Shown here piece by piece: positions 1 to 8,460 of a stretch of DNA of 64,000 nucleotides (position 1 is the stretch's first letter; the number at the start of each line of letters is the position of its first letter). Location: the NCBI RefSeq assembly GCF_024643285.1, contig NZ_JAMSLW010000001.1, positions 434,001-498,000 of the forward strand, read 5' to 3'. Source of the DNA: Parapedobacter lycopersici (lineage in GTDB: Bacteria > Bacteroidota > Bacteroidia > Sphingobacteriales > Sphingobacteriaceae). Below the pieces are notes generated by a model. The model worked only from the letters and a program-made list of their open reading frames with translations, was not told the DNA's origin and ran no database searches. Position numbers and translations under genes: made by a program.

Positions 1-2
1 AC

Positions 3-317
3 AAAACACCGATGCGCGGTGGACTGAAGTGGCTGGATGTACAGAGCCAGCGCCGGTATGGAAAAGTCTTTGCAGAATGCGCAGGGAAACAGCAGCTGGA
101 ACTGGTGGATGATATTGCCTATCCCGCCAAGGCTGCACCGGGAATGGAACAGGGGGTGGCATTCTTCGGCCTGATGCGCAACCTGACCGCGTCCGGGTTT
201 TTTACGAGCGAGATGGGTGTCAAGGACATCGGTTATGTCGGCAACCGCCCGGGTGTATGGGATGGCGTCCCAGAGGATTTACTGAAAGCGCATGGATTTG
301 CTGATGGCTGGGGATAG
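3..317 (+). CDS. Gluconate 2-dehydrogenase subunit 3 family protein, C-terminal part
   Basis: The gene runs off the left edge, and only its last 104 codons are visible. The tail resembles the gluconate 2-dehydrogenase subunit 3 family (Gluconate_2-dh3): an aromatic-rich segment GFFTSEMGVKDIGYVGN is followed by PGVWDGVPEDLL. Proteins of this family are small exported partners of GMC-type flavoprotein dehydrogenases, which oxidise sugars or sugar acids in the periplasm and pass electrons towards the respiratory chain. The N-terminal half, where a Tat-type signal would be expected, and any GMC partner gene lie outside the window. The gene converges on the MFS transporter, with 16 nt between the stop codons. 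The family call rests on motif resemblance and the substrate cannot be inferred. Confidence 0.72.
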   Translation, partial: KTPMRGGLKWLDVQSQRRYGKVFAECAGKQQLELVDDIAYPAKAAPGMEQGVAFFGLMRNLTASGFFTSEMGVKDIGYVGNRPGVWDGVPEDLLKAHGFADGWG

Positions 318-333
318 TTTCGGGAATAGGATT

Positions 334-1596
334 TTACTCCGTATGGCTTAACGGATCGGTTGCGGCCGGTTCACCGTGTGCCACTCTTTCCCTTGTCAAC
401 ACCTTCCGAACGATAACCAAGCCTCCGAGCATACATACAGCACCGATGAGGAAGTGGATACCGGGCAGATGAAATGGTGCCCTGTCTGTCGTGAAATACG
501 AAAATGTGCCATTCATAATGAGCGGTCCAATAATTGTTGTGAGGCTCATCAGGCTGGTCAGTGCCCCCTGTAATTCGCCCTGCTGATTTTTTACCACATG
601 CCCCGCAATGACAGATTGCAGCGAGGGGCCACAGATTCCACCAAGACAATAAGGTACCAAAAAGGCAAACATCATCCACCCCTCGGTAGCGAAAGCAAAG
701 AGCACGAGTCCCAAAGCATACAGCGAAAGTCCGAGATAGATGCTCTTCTCATTGCCGATTTTGGGTGTAATCACACGGGTGAGCACGCCCTGCACCAATC
801 CGGTCAGCACCCCTACTACTGTAAGCGAAATACCGATCATGCCCTCACTCCAGTCAAATTGGTATATAGTAAAAAAATTCCAACTACCCTGAACGGCCTG
901 TGCGCCCAAATAAATCAGAAAGAAACTCAGTGCCAGGCCTCCGATTTCGGAATGCCGGGTCAGAAAACGTAATGACCCCATGGGATTGGCGCGTTTCCAG
1001 TCGAAATCCCGTCGATTATCCTTGGAAAGCGACTCTGGCAGCATAAAATACCCGAATAAACAGTTAATCAGGCAAAGTGCAGCGGCGGCATAGAATGGCG
1101 CCCGAAGCCCCCAGGTTGCCAGCAATCCACCCAGCGCAGGCCCCAAAACAAAGCCCAGACCAAAGGCAGCACCAATCAATCCGAAATTTTTTGCCCGGGT
1201 GGTTTCATCAGTACTGATATCAGCGATGTAGGAAGAGGCCGTAGTAAAGCTGGCCCCTGTGATGCCGGCGATGATCCGACCTAGAAAGAGCCATCCGTAA
1301 GTAGGTGCCCATGCGAGTACCAGGTAATCGATCCCGAAGCCCAGTAATGAAAATAGCAGGATCGGCCGTCGGCCGAATTTGTCACTCAGGTTCCCGACAA
1401 CCGGTGAAAACAAAAACTGTGTAATAGCGAATACCGAGAGCAGGAAAGCACCATAGGTACTGGCGATATTAACCGGAATTCCCTTTAGTTCTGCGATCAG
1501 ATCCGCCATTACCGGAATGATCAGTCCCCATCCCATCACATCAATTAATAAAGTAATGAAGATAAAGCCTATGGCAGCTTGCTTGGAAGTACGCAT
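334..1596 (-). CDS. TCR/Tet-type MFS drug exporter
   Basis: A 420-residue, 12-helix major facilitator protein. It opens with [19 protein letters not shown] and carries the loop 2-3 motif [14 protein letters not shown], both typical of the TetA/Bcr-like proton-drug antiporter group (DHA1). Such proteins pump tetracyclines or other amphiphilic compounds out across the inner membrane; the substrate here is unknown. The frame stays open to 1641, but the upstream residues would add an atypical hydrophobic leader. The ATG at 1596 gives [11 protein letters not shown], which matches family starts. No TetR-type repressor is adjacent, so this looks like a chromosomal housekeeping exporter rather than a mobile tet gene. 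Confidence 0.85.
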   Translation of the reverse strand: MRTSKQAAIGFIFITLLIDVMGWGLIIPVMADLIAELKGIPVNIASTYGAFLLSVFAITQFLFSPVVGNLSDKFGRRPILLFSLLGFGIDYLVLAWAPTYGWLFLGRIIAGITGASFTTASSYIADISTDETTRAKNFGLIGAAFGLGFVLGPALGGLLATWGLRAPFYAAAALCLINCLFGYFMLPESLSKDNRRDFDWKRANPMGSLRFLTRHSEIGGLALSFFLIYLGAQAVQGSWNFFTIYQFDWSEGMIGISLTVVGVLTGLVQGVLTRVITPKIGNEKSIYLGLSLYALGLVLFAFATEGWMMFAFLVPYCLGGICGPSLQSVIAGHVVKNQQGELQGALTSLMSLTTIIGPLIMNGTFSYFTTDRAPFHLPGIHFLIGAVCMLGGLVIVRKVLTRERVAHGEPAATDPLSHTE

Positions 1597-1738
1597 GTGA
1601 TGCAGATAAAAAAACCAGGCAATAATAAGGATAATTTCCAATGTTTGATGCAGCCATCCATTTTCTCACGAAATGATCACTCCCCATTAATATAACACTG
1701 CAATCCCCGATGCTTTGTCTGGGCTCGCTATACCACGT

Positions 1739-1769
1739 TTTGGGGACCCCGTGTTTTTCAGTACCTTTA
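1739..1769 (+). promoter_or_regulatory. Bacteroidota-type promoter of the metal ATPase
   Basis: TTTG (1739-1742) is followed after 19 nt by TACCTTTA (1762-1769), one mismatch from the -7 consensus TAnnTTTG. Transcription would start near 1776, about 13 nt before the ATG at 1789. Inferred from pattern and spacing only. Confidence 0.45.
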
Positions 1770-1788
1770 ACCTGAATTTAAAAGACTT

Positions 1789-3819
1789 ATGGCACAATTG
1801 GATCCCAACCAGATACACATAGCGGAAAGCCACAGCTGCTGTTGTGCAACGGATGATCATCATACAGGAGATGGTACGGCCCAGCAGCCGGATAATCAAG
1901 GAGGCGGTCCATCTGCCGTTGGCGCTGGACAGTCGAAATTGCAGCTTTTTATGCCGGCAATTTTCAGTTTTGTACTGCTTATTGTCGGACTTGCGCTGGA
2001 TAATAACTGGTTAAGTAAACCTGCTTTTTTTTCGGGATGGGTACGGCTATTGTGGTATGTGATTGCCTACGCGCCGGTAGCACTTCCGGTTATACGTGAT
2101 ATGTTCCGGGCGATTTCAAAAAATGATTTTTTTTCCGAATTTACATTAATGACGATTGCGACGGTAGGCGCGTTTATTATTGGCGTGTACCCCGAGGGTG
2201 TTGCCGTGATGCTATTCTATACCGTGGGAGAGAATATCCAGTCATTAGCCGTTCGAAAAGCCAGGGGAAATATCCGCGCGTTGCTGGATCAGCGACCTGA
2301 TGAAGTAACCGTGATACAGGGGGAACACTCCCACACCATAAAGGCGCACGCTGCTGCTGTTGGGATGATTATACAGCTTAAACCCGGAGAGAAACTGGCA
2401 CTCGATGGTGAGTTGCTCTCCGATCGGGCGGCTTTTGATACCGCTGCGCTGACCGGGGAAAGCAAACCCGGCACGAAGACCCAGGGTGACACTGTTCTGG
2501 CTGGTATGGTCAACTTGAACCGTGTGGCGCGTGTGCGGGTAACTGCCGCGTATACCGACAGCAAGCTTAGCAGGATATTGACATTGGTTCAGCATGCCAC
2601 AGCACAAAAGGCGCCAACAGAACTGTTTATCCGAAAATTCGCCAGGTGGTATACCCCAGCAGTTGCCGGATTTGCGGTTTTGATTACTGCTGTTCCTTAT
2701 TTTTTTGTGGCCGACTATGTATTCAGCGAATGGCTGTATCGTGCACTGGTGTTCTTGGTCATCTCCTGCCCGTGTGCACTGGTCATTTCCATTCCGCTCG
2801 GATACTTCGGGGGCATCGGCGCCGCAAGCCGCCATGGGCTGTTAGTAAAAGGGAGTAATTTTCTGGATGCCCTGGCGCACGCCAGGCAGGTTGTAATGGA
2901 CAAAACAGGCACGCTGACCAAAGGTGTTTTTGAAGTCAAGGAAATGGTGATAGACAGCGAGTTCGATAAAACGGAGATCCTTAAGCTGGTCAATACCCTT
3001 GAACACCACAGCACGCATCCCGTGGCAACCGCCATCCAGCGTTATCTTGGCGATGTTGAACGCGTCTCCGGTCTGGAGAAAATCGAAGAAGAGGCGGGGA
3101 TGGGATTAATGGCAACGGTAGATGGCCAACAGCTTCTTGCCGGCAATTTCAGACTGCTTGATAAATACGGGATATCCTATCCCACGGCCGTGGCTGCAAT
3201 CAGTGACACCGTAATCGCCATAGCTTATGACGGTAAGTTAGTAGGATACTTCACTATTGCCGATGAAATCAAACCCGATGCGCAGGCTGCGGTACGTGAA
3301 CTGAAGACTATGGGAATTACCCCTACCCTTTTGAGTGGTGATAAATCAGCTGTGGTGCAGGACGTAGCCCGGAAACTGGGTATATCGAAGGCGTATGGTG
3401 ACCTGTTACCGGAAGATAAGGTAAACATGGTTAAGGCAATCCGTGACGCTGGTGATCGCGTGATTTTTGTAGGTGATGGACTCAATGATGCACCGGTACT
3501 GGCACTGAGCGATGTGGGTATCGCCATGGGCGGACTGGGAAGTGATGCAGCTATTGAAACTGCCGACATCGTAATTCAGGATGATGCACCCGGCAAAATC
3601 CCGATGGGCATCCGAATCGGAAAAGCTACCCGTCGGATCGTCTGGCAGAACATTACACTGGCTTTCTCGGTGAAAATTGCAGTACTGTTGCTCGGTGCCG
3701 GTGGCATGGCCTCGATGTGGGAGGCTGTATTTGCTGATGTAGGGGTTGCGTTACTGGCGATCCTGAATGCCATCCGGATCCAGCGCATGTCATTCGGCAC
3801 CTTGGATGAGAAAGAATAG
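1789..3819 (+). CDS. Zn/Cd/Pb-type heavy-metal P1B ATPase
   Basis: A 676-residue P-type ATPase expected to export Zn2+, Cd2+ or Pb2+ across the inner membrane using ATP. All core motifs are visible: TGES in the actuator domain (about residue 222), the transmembrane metal site CPC at 327-329, the phosphorylated Asp371 in DKTGT, HP in HSTHP, and the hinge GDGLNDAP from 562. The last helices hold a conserved Lys (FSVKIAV) and an Asp (FADVGVALL), which are the ZntA-type zinc signature. The usual N-terminal HMA domain is missing. A short Cys/His-rich stretch at residues 12-26 (HIAESHSCCCATDDHH) takes its place and may bind metal. The gene appears to be transcribed alone and ends at a strong bidirectional hairpin. 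Confidence 0.93.
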   Translation: MAQLDPNQIHIAESHSCCCATDDHHTGDGTAQQPDNQGGGPSAVGAGQSKLQLFMPAIFSFVLLIVGLALDNNWLSKPAFFSGWVRLLWYVIAYAPVALPVIRDMFRAISKNDFFSEFTLMTIATVGAFIIGVYPEGVAVMLFYTVGENIQSLAVRKARGNIRALLDQRPDEVTVIQGEHSHTIKAHAAAVGMIIQLKPGEKLALDGELLSDRAAFDTAALTGESKPGTKTQGDTVLAGMVNLNRVARVRVTAAYTDSKLSRILTLVQHATAQKAPTELFIRKFARWYTPAVAGFAVLITAVPYFFVADYVFSEWLYRALVFLVISCPCALVISIPLGYFGGIGAASRHGLLVKGSNFLDALAHARQVVMDKTGTLTKGVFEVKEMVIDSEFDKTEILKLVNTLEHHSTHPVATAIQRYLGDVERVSGLEKIEEEAGMGLMATVDGQQLLAGNFRLLDKYGISYPTAVAAISDTVIAIAYDGKLVGYFTIADEIKPDAQAAVRELKTMGITPTLLSGDKSAVVQDVARKLGISKAYGDLLPEDKVNMVKAIRDAGDRVIFVGDGLNDAPVLALSDVGIAMGGLGSDAAIETADIVIQDDAPGKIPMGIRIGKATRRIVWQNITLAFSVKIAVLLLGAGGMASMWEAVFADVGVALLAILNAIRIQRMSFGTLDEKE

Positions 3820-3860
3820 GGAACAGCACCCTACAAATGATAGTGGGCGGTATCAAATAA

Positions 3861-3893
3861 AAAAGTGTCTCTGTAATAAACAGAGACACTTTT
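3861..3893. terminator. Bidirectional terminator hairpin between ATPase and tRNA-Leu
   Basis: A perfect 13-bp inverted repeat, AAAAGTGTCTCTG (3861-3873) with its complement at 3881-3893, around a 7-nt loop. It sits between the stop of the metal ATPase (+) and the 3' end of the tRNA (-). A-rich and T-rich flanks on both sides suit termination in both directions. Confidence 0.85.
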
Positions 3894-3900
3894 CTGATGT

Positions 3901-3983
3901 GCCCGGAGAGAGACTCGAACTCTCAAGGGACTGCTCCCAACGGCTTCTGAGACCGCAACGTTTACCAATTTCGCCATCCGGGC
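3901..3983 (-). tRNA. tRNA-Leu (anticodon CAG)
   Basis: The reverse strand folds as a class II tRNA of 83 nt. The acceptor stem GCCCGGA pairs with TCCGGGC, the D-arm contains GCGAAATTGGTAAAC, the anticodon loop is CTCAGAA with CAG in the middle, a long variable arm follows, and the T-arm contains GTTCGAGTC. The long variable arm and CAG anticodon identify leucine. CCA is not encoded. The anticodon stem includes G-U wobble pairs. Confidence 0.93.
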
Positions 3984-3985
3984 GG

Positions 3986-4024
3986 GCATTCCCAAACCAT
4001 GTTTGATTTGGGAATGCAAATATA
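3986..4024 (-). promoter_or_regulatory. Likely tRNA-Leu promoter element overlapping an 11-bp inverted repeat
   Basis: On the minus strand TATATTTG (4024-4017) matches the -7 consensus TAnnTTTG and lies just upstream of the tRNA. A perfect 11-bp inverted repeat (3986-3996 with 4007-4017, 10-nt loop) fills the space between this element and the tRNA 5' end. The repeat has no T-run in the minus direction, so it is not a standard terminator for the upstream RND operon. Confidence 0.4.
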
Positions 4025-4073
4025 TACTATTAATGGAGAATTGAAATAGAAAATTTAAAAACTATTCAATTTA

Positions 4074-7000
4074 TTATTCCTCCTCGTCATCCGTATGTAG
4101 CATGTCCATGTGCTCCTCCGGTTTATATTTTGCCTGAAGTGCCGCAAGCTTCTTTTTGCCATAAGCCAGTTTAGTAATCAGTACAAATAATATAGGTACG
4201 ATAAAAATGGCAAAGAATGTGGCAATAAGCATCCCTCCGAACACCGTCCAGCCGATCGTCTGCCGTGAAATAGCCCCTGCTCCCGTTGAGTACATGAGCG
4301 GTACAATGCCGAGGATAAAGGCAAAAGAGGTCATAATGATTGGACGTAACCGTAATTTAACCGCCTCCAGCGTCGCCTTGAGCAATCCCATTCCGATATC
4401 CACACGTTCCTTTGCAAATTCCACAATCAGGATGGCGTTCTTAGCCGCAAGGCCGATAATGGCTACCAGGCCGATTTGTGCATAGATATTATTATCCAGG
4501 TGCGGAAGAAAAGTCAATGCCAAAATGGCTCCGAATATACCTAATGGAACCGATAATAAAATGGAGAATGGCACCGACCAGCTTTCATATAGCGCAGCAA
4601 GCAGCAGGAACACGAAGACAATACACAACGCAAATATCATAGTCGTCATGTTGCCGGCTTCTTTTTCCTGTAAACTTAATCCTGAGAACTCATAGGTAAA
4701 ACCGGCACCAAGTGTCTGCGCTGCTGTTTCTTCCAGTGCCCTTAGTGCATCGCCACTGCTGTAGCCCGGAGCGGCACTTCCATTGACATCAATAGCCCGG
4801 AAAATATTAAAGTGGTTAATGATGGACGGACTCTCTATGATTTCATAGGAAACAAGTGTACTGAGTGGTACGACGCCCCCCTGCTGATTTTTTACATATA
4901 ATTTACCAATATCAGCGATGTCCATACGAAAGGCTGTATCCGCCTGGGTTACTACCCGGAAGCTGCGCCCGTAGCGGGTGAAATCATTCACATAGCTACT
5001 GCCCATGAAAGCGGATATGGTACTGTAAACATTGGATACCGGCACACCCATCCGTTTTGCTTGCTCGCGGTCGACTTTTACCAGGTAATTGGGGGTGCGA
5101 GAATTAAATAGCGTATAAGCCAGTCCGATTTCAGGGCGCTGGTTGACAGCTGCAAGAAACTTACCGACAGTTGCTTCAAAATCCTTGATATCCCCGCTAC
5201 GCTGGTCAAGAATCTGCATGCTGAATCCGCCGCTCGTACCGAGACCCGGAATCGCAGGCGGCGATACAGGCAGTAGGGATGCCCGTTGGAACCCGTTATA
5301 TTTACCCTGTATACCGGCAATGATGTCAGGTGCAGAGCGATGACGCTGATCCCAGGGTTTGAGCTGGACAAAGAATGTACCCCCGTTGGGTTTGAAGGAA
5401 CGGTTTAACAGGTTGATTCCTGCAATACGCATGATGTTTTCAATTTCCGGATTGTCCTTGCGGAGGGAATCCGTCAGTTCATCGAGCAGGTTTGCTGTAC
5501 GTTCGGATGATGCACCTTCAGGCAAGGTAACCCCCATCATAAAGACGCCCCCATCTTCAGTTGGGATAAAGCCTGTGGGTTTGGACACAAAAAGGCCATA
5601 AGTACCCACATAAATACAGATGAGGAGTATAACAAACAATGGTGCCCGCTTAATGGATTTTCGGACGCCGTTGGAATACCGTTTGGTAACCCGCTCAAAC
5701 CAGTTGTTGAATTTGTAAAACAGCCGGTTTATACCGGTTGATTTTTCATTGAACTGCATGGGTTTAAGCAGTAAAGAACACAAAGCCGGTGTAAGACTGA
5801 GTGCAATGAATGCAGACAGCAATACCGAAACAGCAATGGTAATGGCGAATTGCTGATAAAGCTGCCCTACCATTCCGGGGATAAATCCGACAGGTACGAA
5901 CACAGCGGCCAATATAAGTGCGATGGCAATAACCGGTGCGGTAATCTCTTTCATAGCCCGGCGCGTAGCCTCGGGCGCCGATAGCTTGTCGTGGTCGATA
6001 TAATGTTGCACCGCCTCTACCACCACAATCGCATCATCCACGACAATCCCAATAGCCAGAACGAAAGCCAACATCGTCAGGTTATTGATGGAGAAACCAA
6101 AAAGGTTGAAGAAGATAAATGTGCCGATAATGGATACCGGTATGGCGAGCACGGGAATAAGCGTGGCACGCCAGCTTTGAAGAAAAATGAATACGACAAG
6201 GGTCACCAAAATCAGTGCTTCGATCAGTGTATGCAACACGTTCTCGATAGATGCCTCAATGACCGATACGGTCTCGTAGTTGACCACATAGTCCATATCC
6301 GTGGGGAAATTGGCTTTTAATTCTTCGAGCGCTGCATAGATTCCCTTGGCTGTTTCCACGGCATTGCCCCCGGGCATCTGATTGATCATCATACCCGATG
6401 AAATAAGCCCGTTTACCTTATTGGTAATGGAATAGGCAAATTCGCCCAATTCAACACGGGCCACATCTTTTAAATACACCAGTGAACCATCCGCATTGGT
6501 TTTCACAATGATCTGTTCAAACTGTTCTTCCTGGTTCAGGTCGCCGTCCAGGATCACCGGGTATTCGAATACCTGGGTGTTGAACTGTGGCCGGGCACCT
6601 ACACTACCCCCCGGGATCCGGATATTCTGTTCCTGTATTGCCGTGTTCACATCCGCCGGTGTGAGTCCGAGGTTTGAAAGCTTGGTCGCATCCAGCCACA
6701 CCCGCATACTGAACGGCTGGCCAAAGGCCATTACATCGCCCACACCGCTTACCCGCATCAATGCATCACGGACATAAAGGTTGGCGTAATTGGCCAGAAA
6801 CTTTTGGTCGCGTGTGCCATTTGGCGAGATGAGTGATACCAGCATCAATACGTCGGTGTTCGCTTTCCGTGTGGTTACCCCCAAACGGCGAACGGCTTCC
6901 GGCAATGCAGGCTCGGCGATGCCCACCCGGTTTTGTACGTCCAACGTGGCAATATCAATATCGGTACCTACGTCAAAAGTGACTGTGATGGATGCCCGCC

Positions 7001-7259
7001 CATCGGATGTACTGTTGGAGGTCATGTACGTCATGCCGGGCGTACCGTTGATCTGGCTTTCGATCAACGTGGTTACCGTTTGCTCGACGGTCTGCGCGTC
7101 GGCTCCGGTATATGTTGCCTGCACCGTTACCGTCGGAGGTGCAATATTCGGGTACTGGCTGATGGGTAGCGTAGTAATCGAAATTATCCCAATGATGGTG
7201 ATCAGAATGGAGATAACGATGGAGGTAACGGGTCTTCTTATGAATACTTCTGAAATCAT
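4074..7259 (-). CDS. RND efflux pump inner-membrane transporter (AcrB/HAE1 type)
   Basis: A 1061-residue resistance-nodulation-division pump protein, the proton-driven inner-membrane component of a tripartite envelope efflux system. The N-terminus ISEVFIRRPVTSIVISILI is the classic HAE1 start. The proton-relay Asp pair is present in transmembrane helix 4 (GIVVDDAIVVVEAVQHYI, near residue 405), and the family motif GLAAKNAILIVEFAKE is in the second half. Length is usual for AcrB homologues. It is the last gene of a tetR-tolC-adaptor-RND operon, 39 nt after the adaptor stop. Hydrophobic drugs, bile-like compounds or dyes are typical substrates, but specificity cannot be read from sequence. Confidence 0.95.
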   Translation of the reverse strand: MISEVFIRRPVTSIVISILITIIGIISITTLPISQYPNIAPPTVTVQATYTGADAQTVEQTVTTLIESQINGTPGMTYMTSNSTSDGRASITVTFDVGTDIDIATLDVQNRVGIAEPALPEAVRRLGVTTRKANTDVLMLVSLISPNGTRDQKFLANYANLYVRDALMRVSGVGDVMAFGQPFSMRVWLDATKLSNLGLTPADVNTAIQEQNIRIPGGSVGARPQFNTQVFEYPVILDGDLNQEEQFEQIIVKTNADGSLVYLKDVARVELGEFAYSITNKVNGLISSGMMINQMPGGNAVETAKGIYAALEELKANFPTDMDYVVNYETVSVIEASIENVLHTLIEALILVTLVVFIFLQSWRATLIPVLAIPVSIIGTFIFFNLFGFSINNLTMLAFVLAIGIVVDDAIVVVEAVQHYIDHDKLSAPEATRRAMKEITAPVIAIALILAAVFVPVGFIPGMVGQLYQQFAITIAVSVLLSAFIALSLTPALCSLLLKPMQFNEKSTGINRLFYKFNNWFERVTKRYSNGVRKSIKRAPLFVILLICIYVGTYGLFVSKPTGFIPTEDGGVFMMGVTLPEGASSERTANLLDELTDSLRKDNPEIENIMRIAGINLLNRSFKPNGGTFFVQLKPWDQRHRSAPDIIAGIQGKYNGFQRASLLPVSPPAIPGLGTSGGFSMQILDQRSGDIKDFEATVGKFLAAVNQRPEIGLAYTLFNSRTPNYLVKVDREQAKRMGVPVSNVYSTISAFMGSSYVNDFTRYGRSFRVVTQADTAFRMDIADIGKLYVKNQQGGVVPLSTLVSYEIIESPSIINHFNIFRAIDVNGSAAPGYSSGDALRALEETAAQTLGAGFTYEFSGLSLQEKEAGNMTTMIFALCIVFVFLLLAALYESWSVPFSILLSVPLGIFGAILALTFLPHLDNNIYAQIGLVAIIGLAAKNAILIVEFAKERVDIGMGLLKATLEAVKLRLRPIIMTSFAFILGIVPLMYSTGAGAISRQTIGWTVFGGMLIATFFAIFIVPILFVLITKLAYGKKKLAALQAKYKPEEHMDMLHTDDEEE

Positions 7260-7298
7260 GTGATGCTGTCCTAAATCCTTGATAGTCGTTATTCGGTC

Positions 7299-8420
7299 CT
7301 ATTTTGTATGTGAGGGCGCATTGGCCTCCACTTTTACACCCGGTCGCAGGTTGATGATGCCGTCGGTCACCACCGTTTCCCCTTTTACGAGTCCGTTGGT
7401 AATGACTACGCGGTCGGCTACCTTTAGCCCGAGACGCACTCCCCGCTGTTCGGCGGTGCTACTGTCGGTAAGTACGTACACCGATGTCTGTCCCAGCTGT
7501 TCGGTAACCGCACGGTACGGAATGACCAACTGCGGCTCTTCCGAAGTGGTTCGGATATTTACAGTGGTATTCATGCCGGGTAGCAGGATGTTATCAGCAT
7601 TGGAAAAACTTGCGCGTACTGTTATGGTACCCGTAGTGCGGTCGACCGCCCGGTCGATGGCACTTATGTGTCCTGGATGCGGAAAAGGCCGGCTGCCCGG
7701 TAGGCTGAGCATAATCATGGAATCACGTACCACCTCGTCAGCGCGGCGGAGCGCGTTGAAATATGCAACCTCACTTTCGCTTACCGGAAAATCAACGGCA
7801 ATCGGGTCGGTGGAAGAAATGGTGTTCAATAAGGTTGATCCGGCACTTACCAGCGCGCCGGTGCGTACTTGTGAAATCCCGATCGTGCCACCAAAAGGGG
7901 CCACGATTGTCGACCGGTTGAGATTGGTCTGTGCGGTAGTCAGCGCCGCGCGGGCAGCGGCCACCTGGGCCTCGGCGTTATTGAAGTCAGTTTCGGCGTA
8001 GTCCAATGTTTGCCGGGCAATGGCATCCTGTTCCGCCAGTTTACGATAACGTTCCACATCGCGTTTCACCCTCGAAAGATTGGCTTCCGCAATAGCGAGG
8101 CTCGACTTAGCCTGTTCCGTTTCAGCTGCGTAGCGGGTACGGTCTATTTCGTAAAGCTTTTGACCTTTGGATACCGAGGCCCCGTCGGCTACGAAGATTC
8201 CGGTAATGTATCCACTCACCTCGGCGCGGAGTTCCGTCTCATTCAGTGCTACCACATTGCCAGGGTAGGTTTTCATGCCGGTTACCAACTCCTCGCTAAC
8301 TACCGCTGTCGAAACAGGGATTGCTTGTGTCCCCCTAGCCTGCTGTTGTTGCTTGTTGCCACAAGCCAGAACAAGGCTTGAACCGATCATTAAGATTGCT
8401 GCGATTTTAGGATTATTCAT
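7299..8420 (-). CDS. RND efflux periplasmic adaptor lipoprotein (membrane fusion protein)
   Basis: The adaptor that links the RND pump to the TolC channel, about 373 residues. From the ATG at 8420 it begins with a lipoprotein signal whose lipobox is LVLAC (Cys20), so it should be anchored to the inner membrane. Next come a barrel-sandwich (lipoyl-like) half around VSGYITGIFVADGASVSKGQ, a coiled-coil hairpin (about residues 100-160), the second barrel-sandwich half (TIVAPFGGTIG), a beta-barrel, and a membrane-proximal domain. An in-frame ATG at 8456, 4 nt past the tolC stop, would add 12 residues before the signal and remains possible. Co-transcription with tolC and the RND gene is very likely. 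Confidence 0.92.
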   Translation of the reverse strand: MNNPKIAAILMIGSSLVLACGNKQQQQARGTQAIPVSTAVVSEELVTGMKTYPGNVVALNETELRAEVSGYITGIFVADGASVSKGQKLYEIDRTRYAAETEQAKSSLAIAEANLSRVKRDVERYRKLAEQDAIARQTLDYAETDFNNAEAQVAAARAALTTAQTNLNRSTIVAPFGGTIGISQVRTGALVSAGSTLLNTISSTDPIAVDFPVSESEVAYFNALRRADEVVRDSMIMLSLPGSRPFPHPGHISAIDRAVDRTTGTITVRASFSNADNILLPGMNTTVNIRTTSEEPQLVIPYRAVTEQLGQTSVYVLTDSSTAEQRGVRLGLKVADRVVITNGLVKGETVVTDGIINLRPGVKVEANAPSHTK

Positions 8421-8460
8421 CTTGTTTATAATATGCTGTGATTCTGCTTTTTTCATAGGG

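Noticed and set aside
1741-1750. Short palindrome GGGGACCCC-like near the ATPase promoter
   Set aside because: Too short and GC-rich to separate from chance; not placed symmetrically over the promoter.
2245-2835. Minus-strand frame of 196 codons inside the metal ATPase gene
   Set aside because: It is fully covered by a gene with all P-type ATPase motifs; its Cys- and His-rich, low-hydrophobicity translation has no domain features.
7279-8001. Plus-strand frame of 240 codons opposite the RND adaptor
   Set aside because: Shadow of the adaptor gene; Ser/Thr/Val-rich translation typical of an antisense frame.
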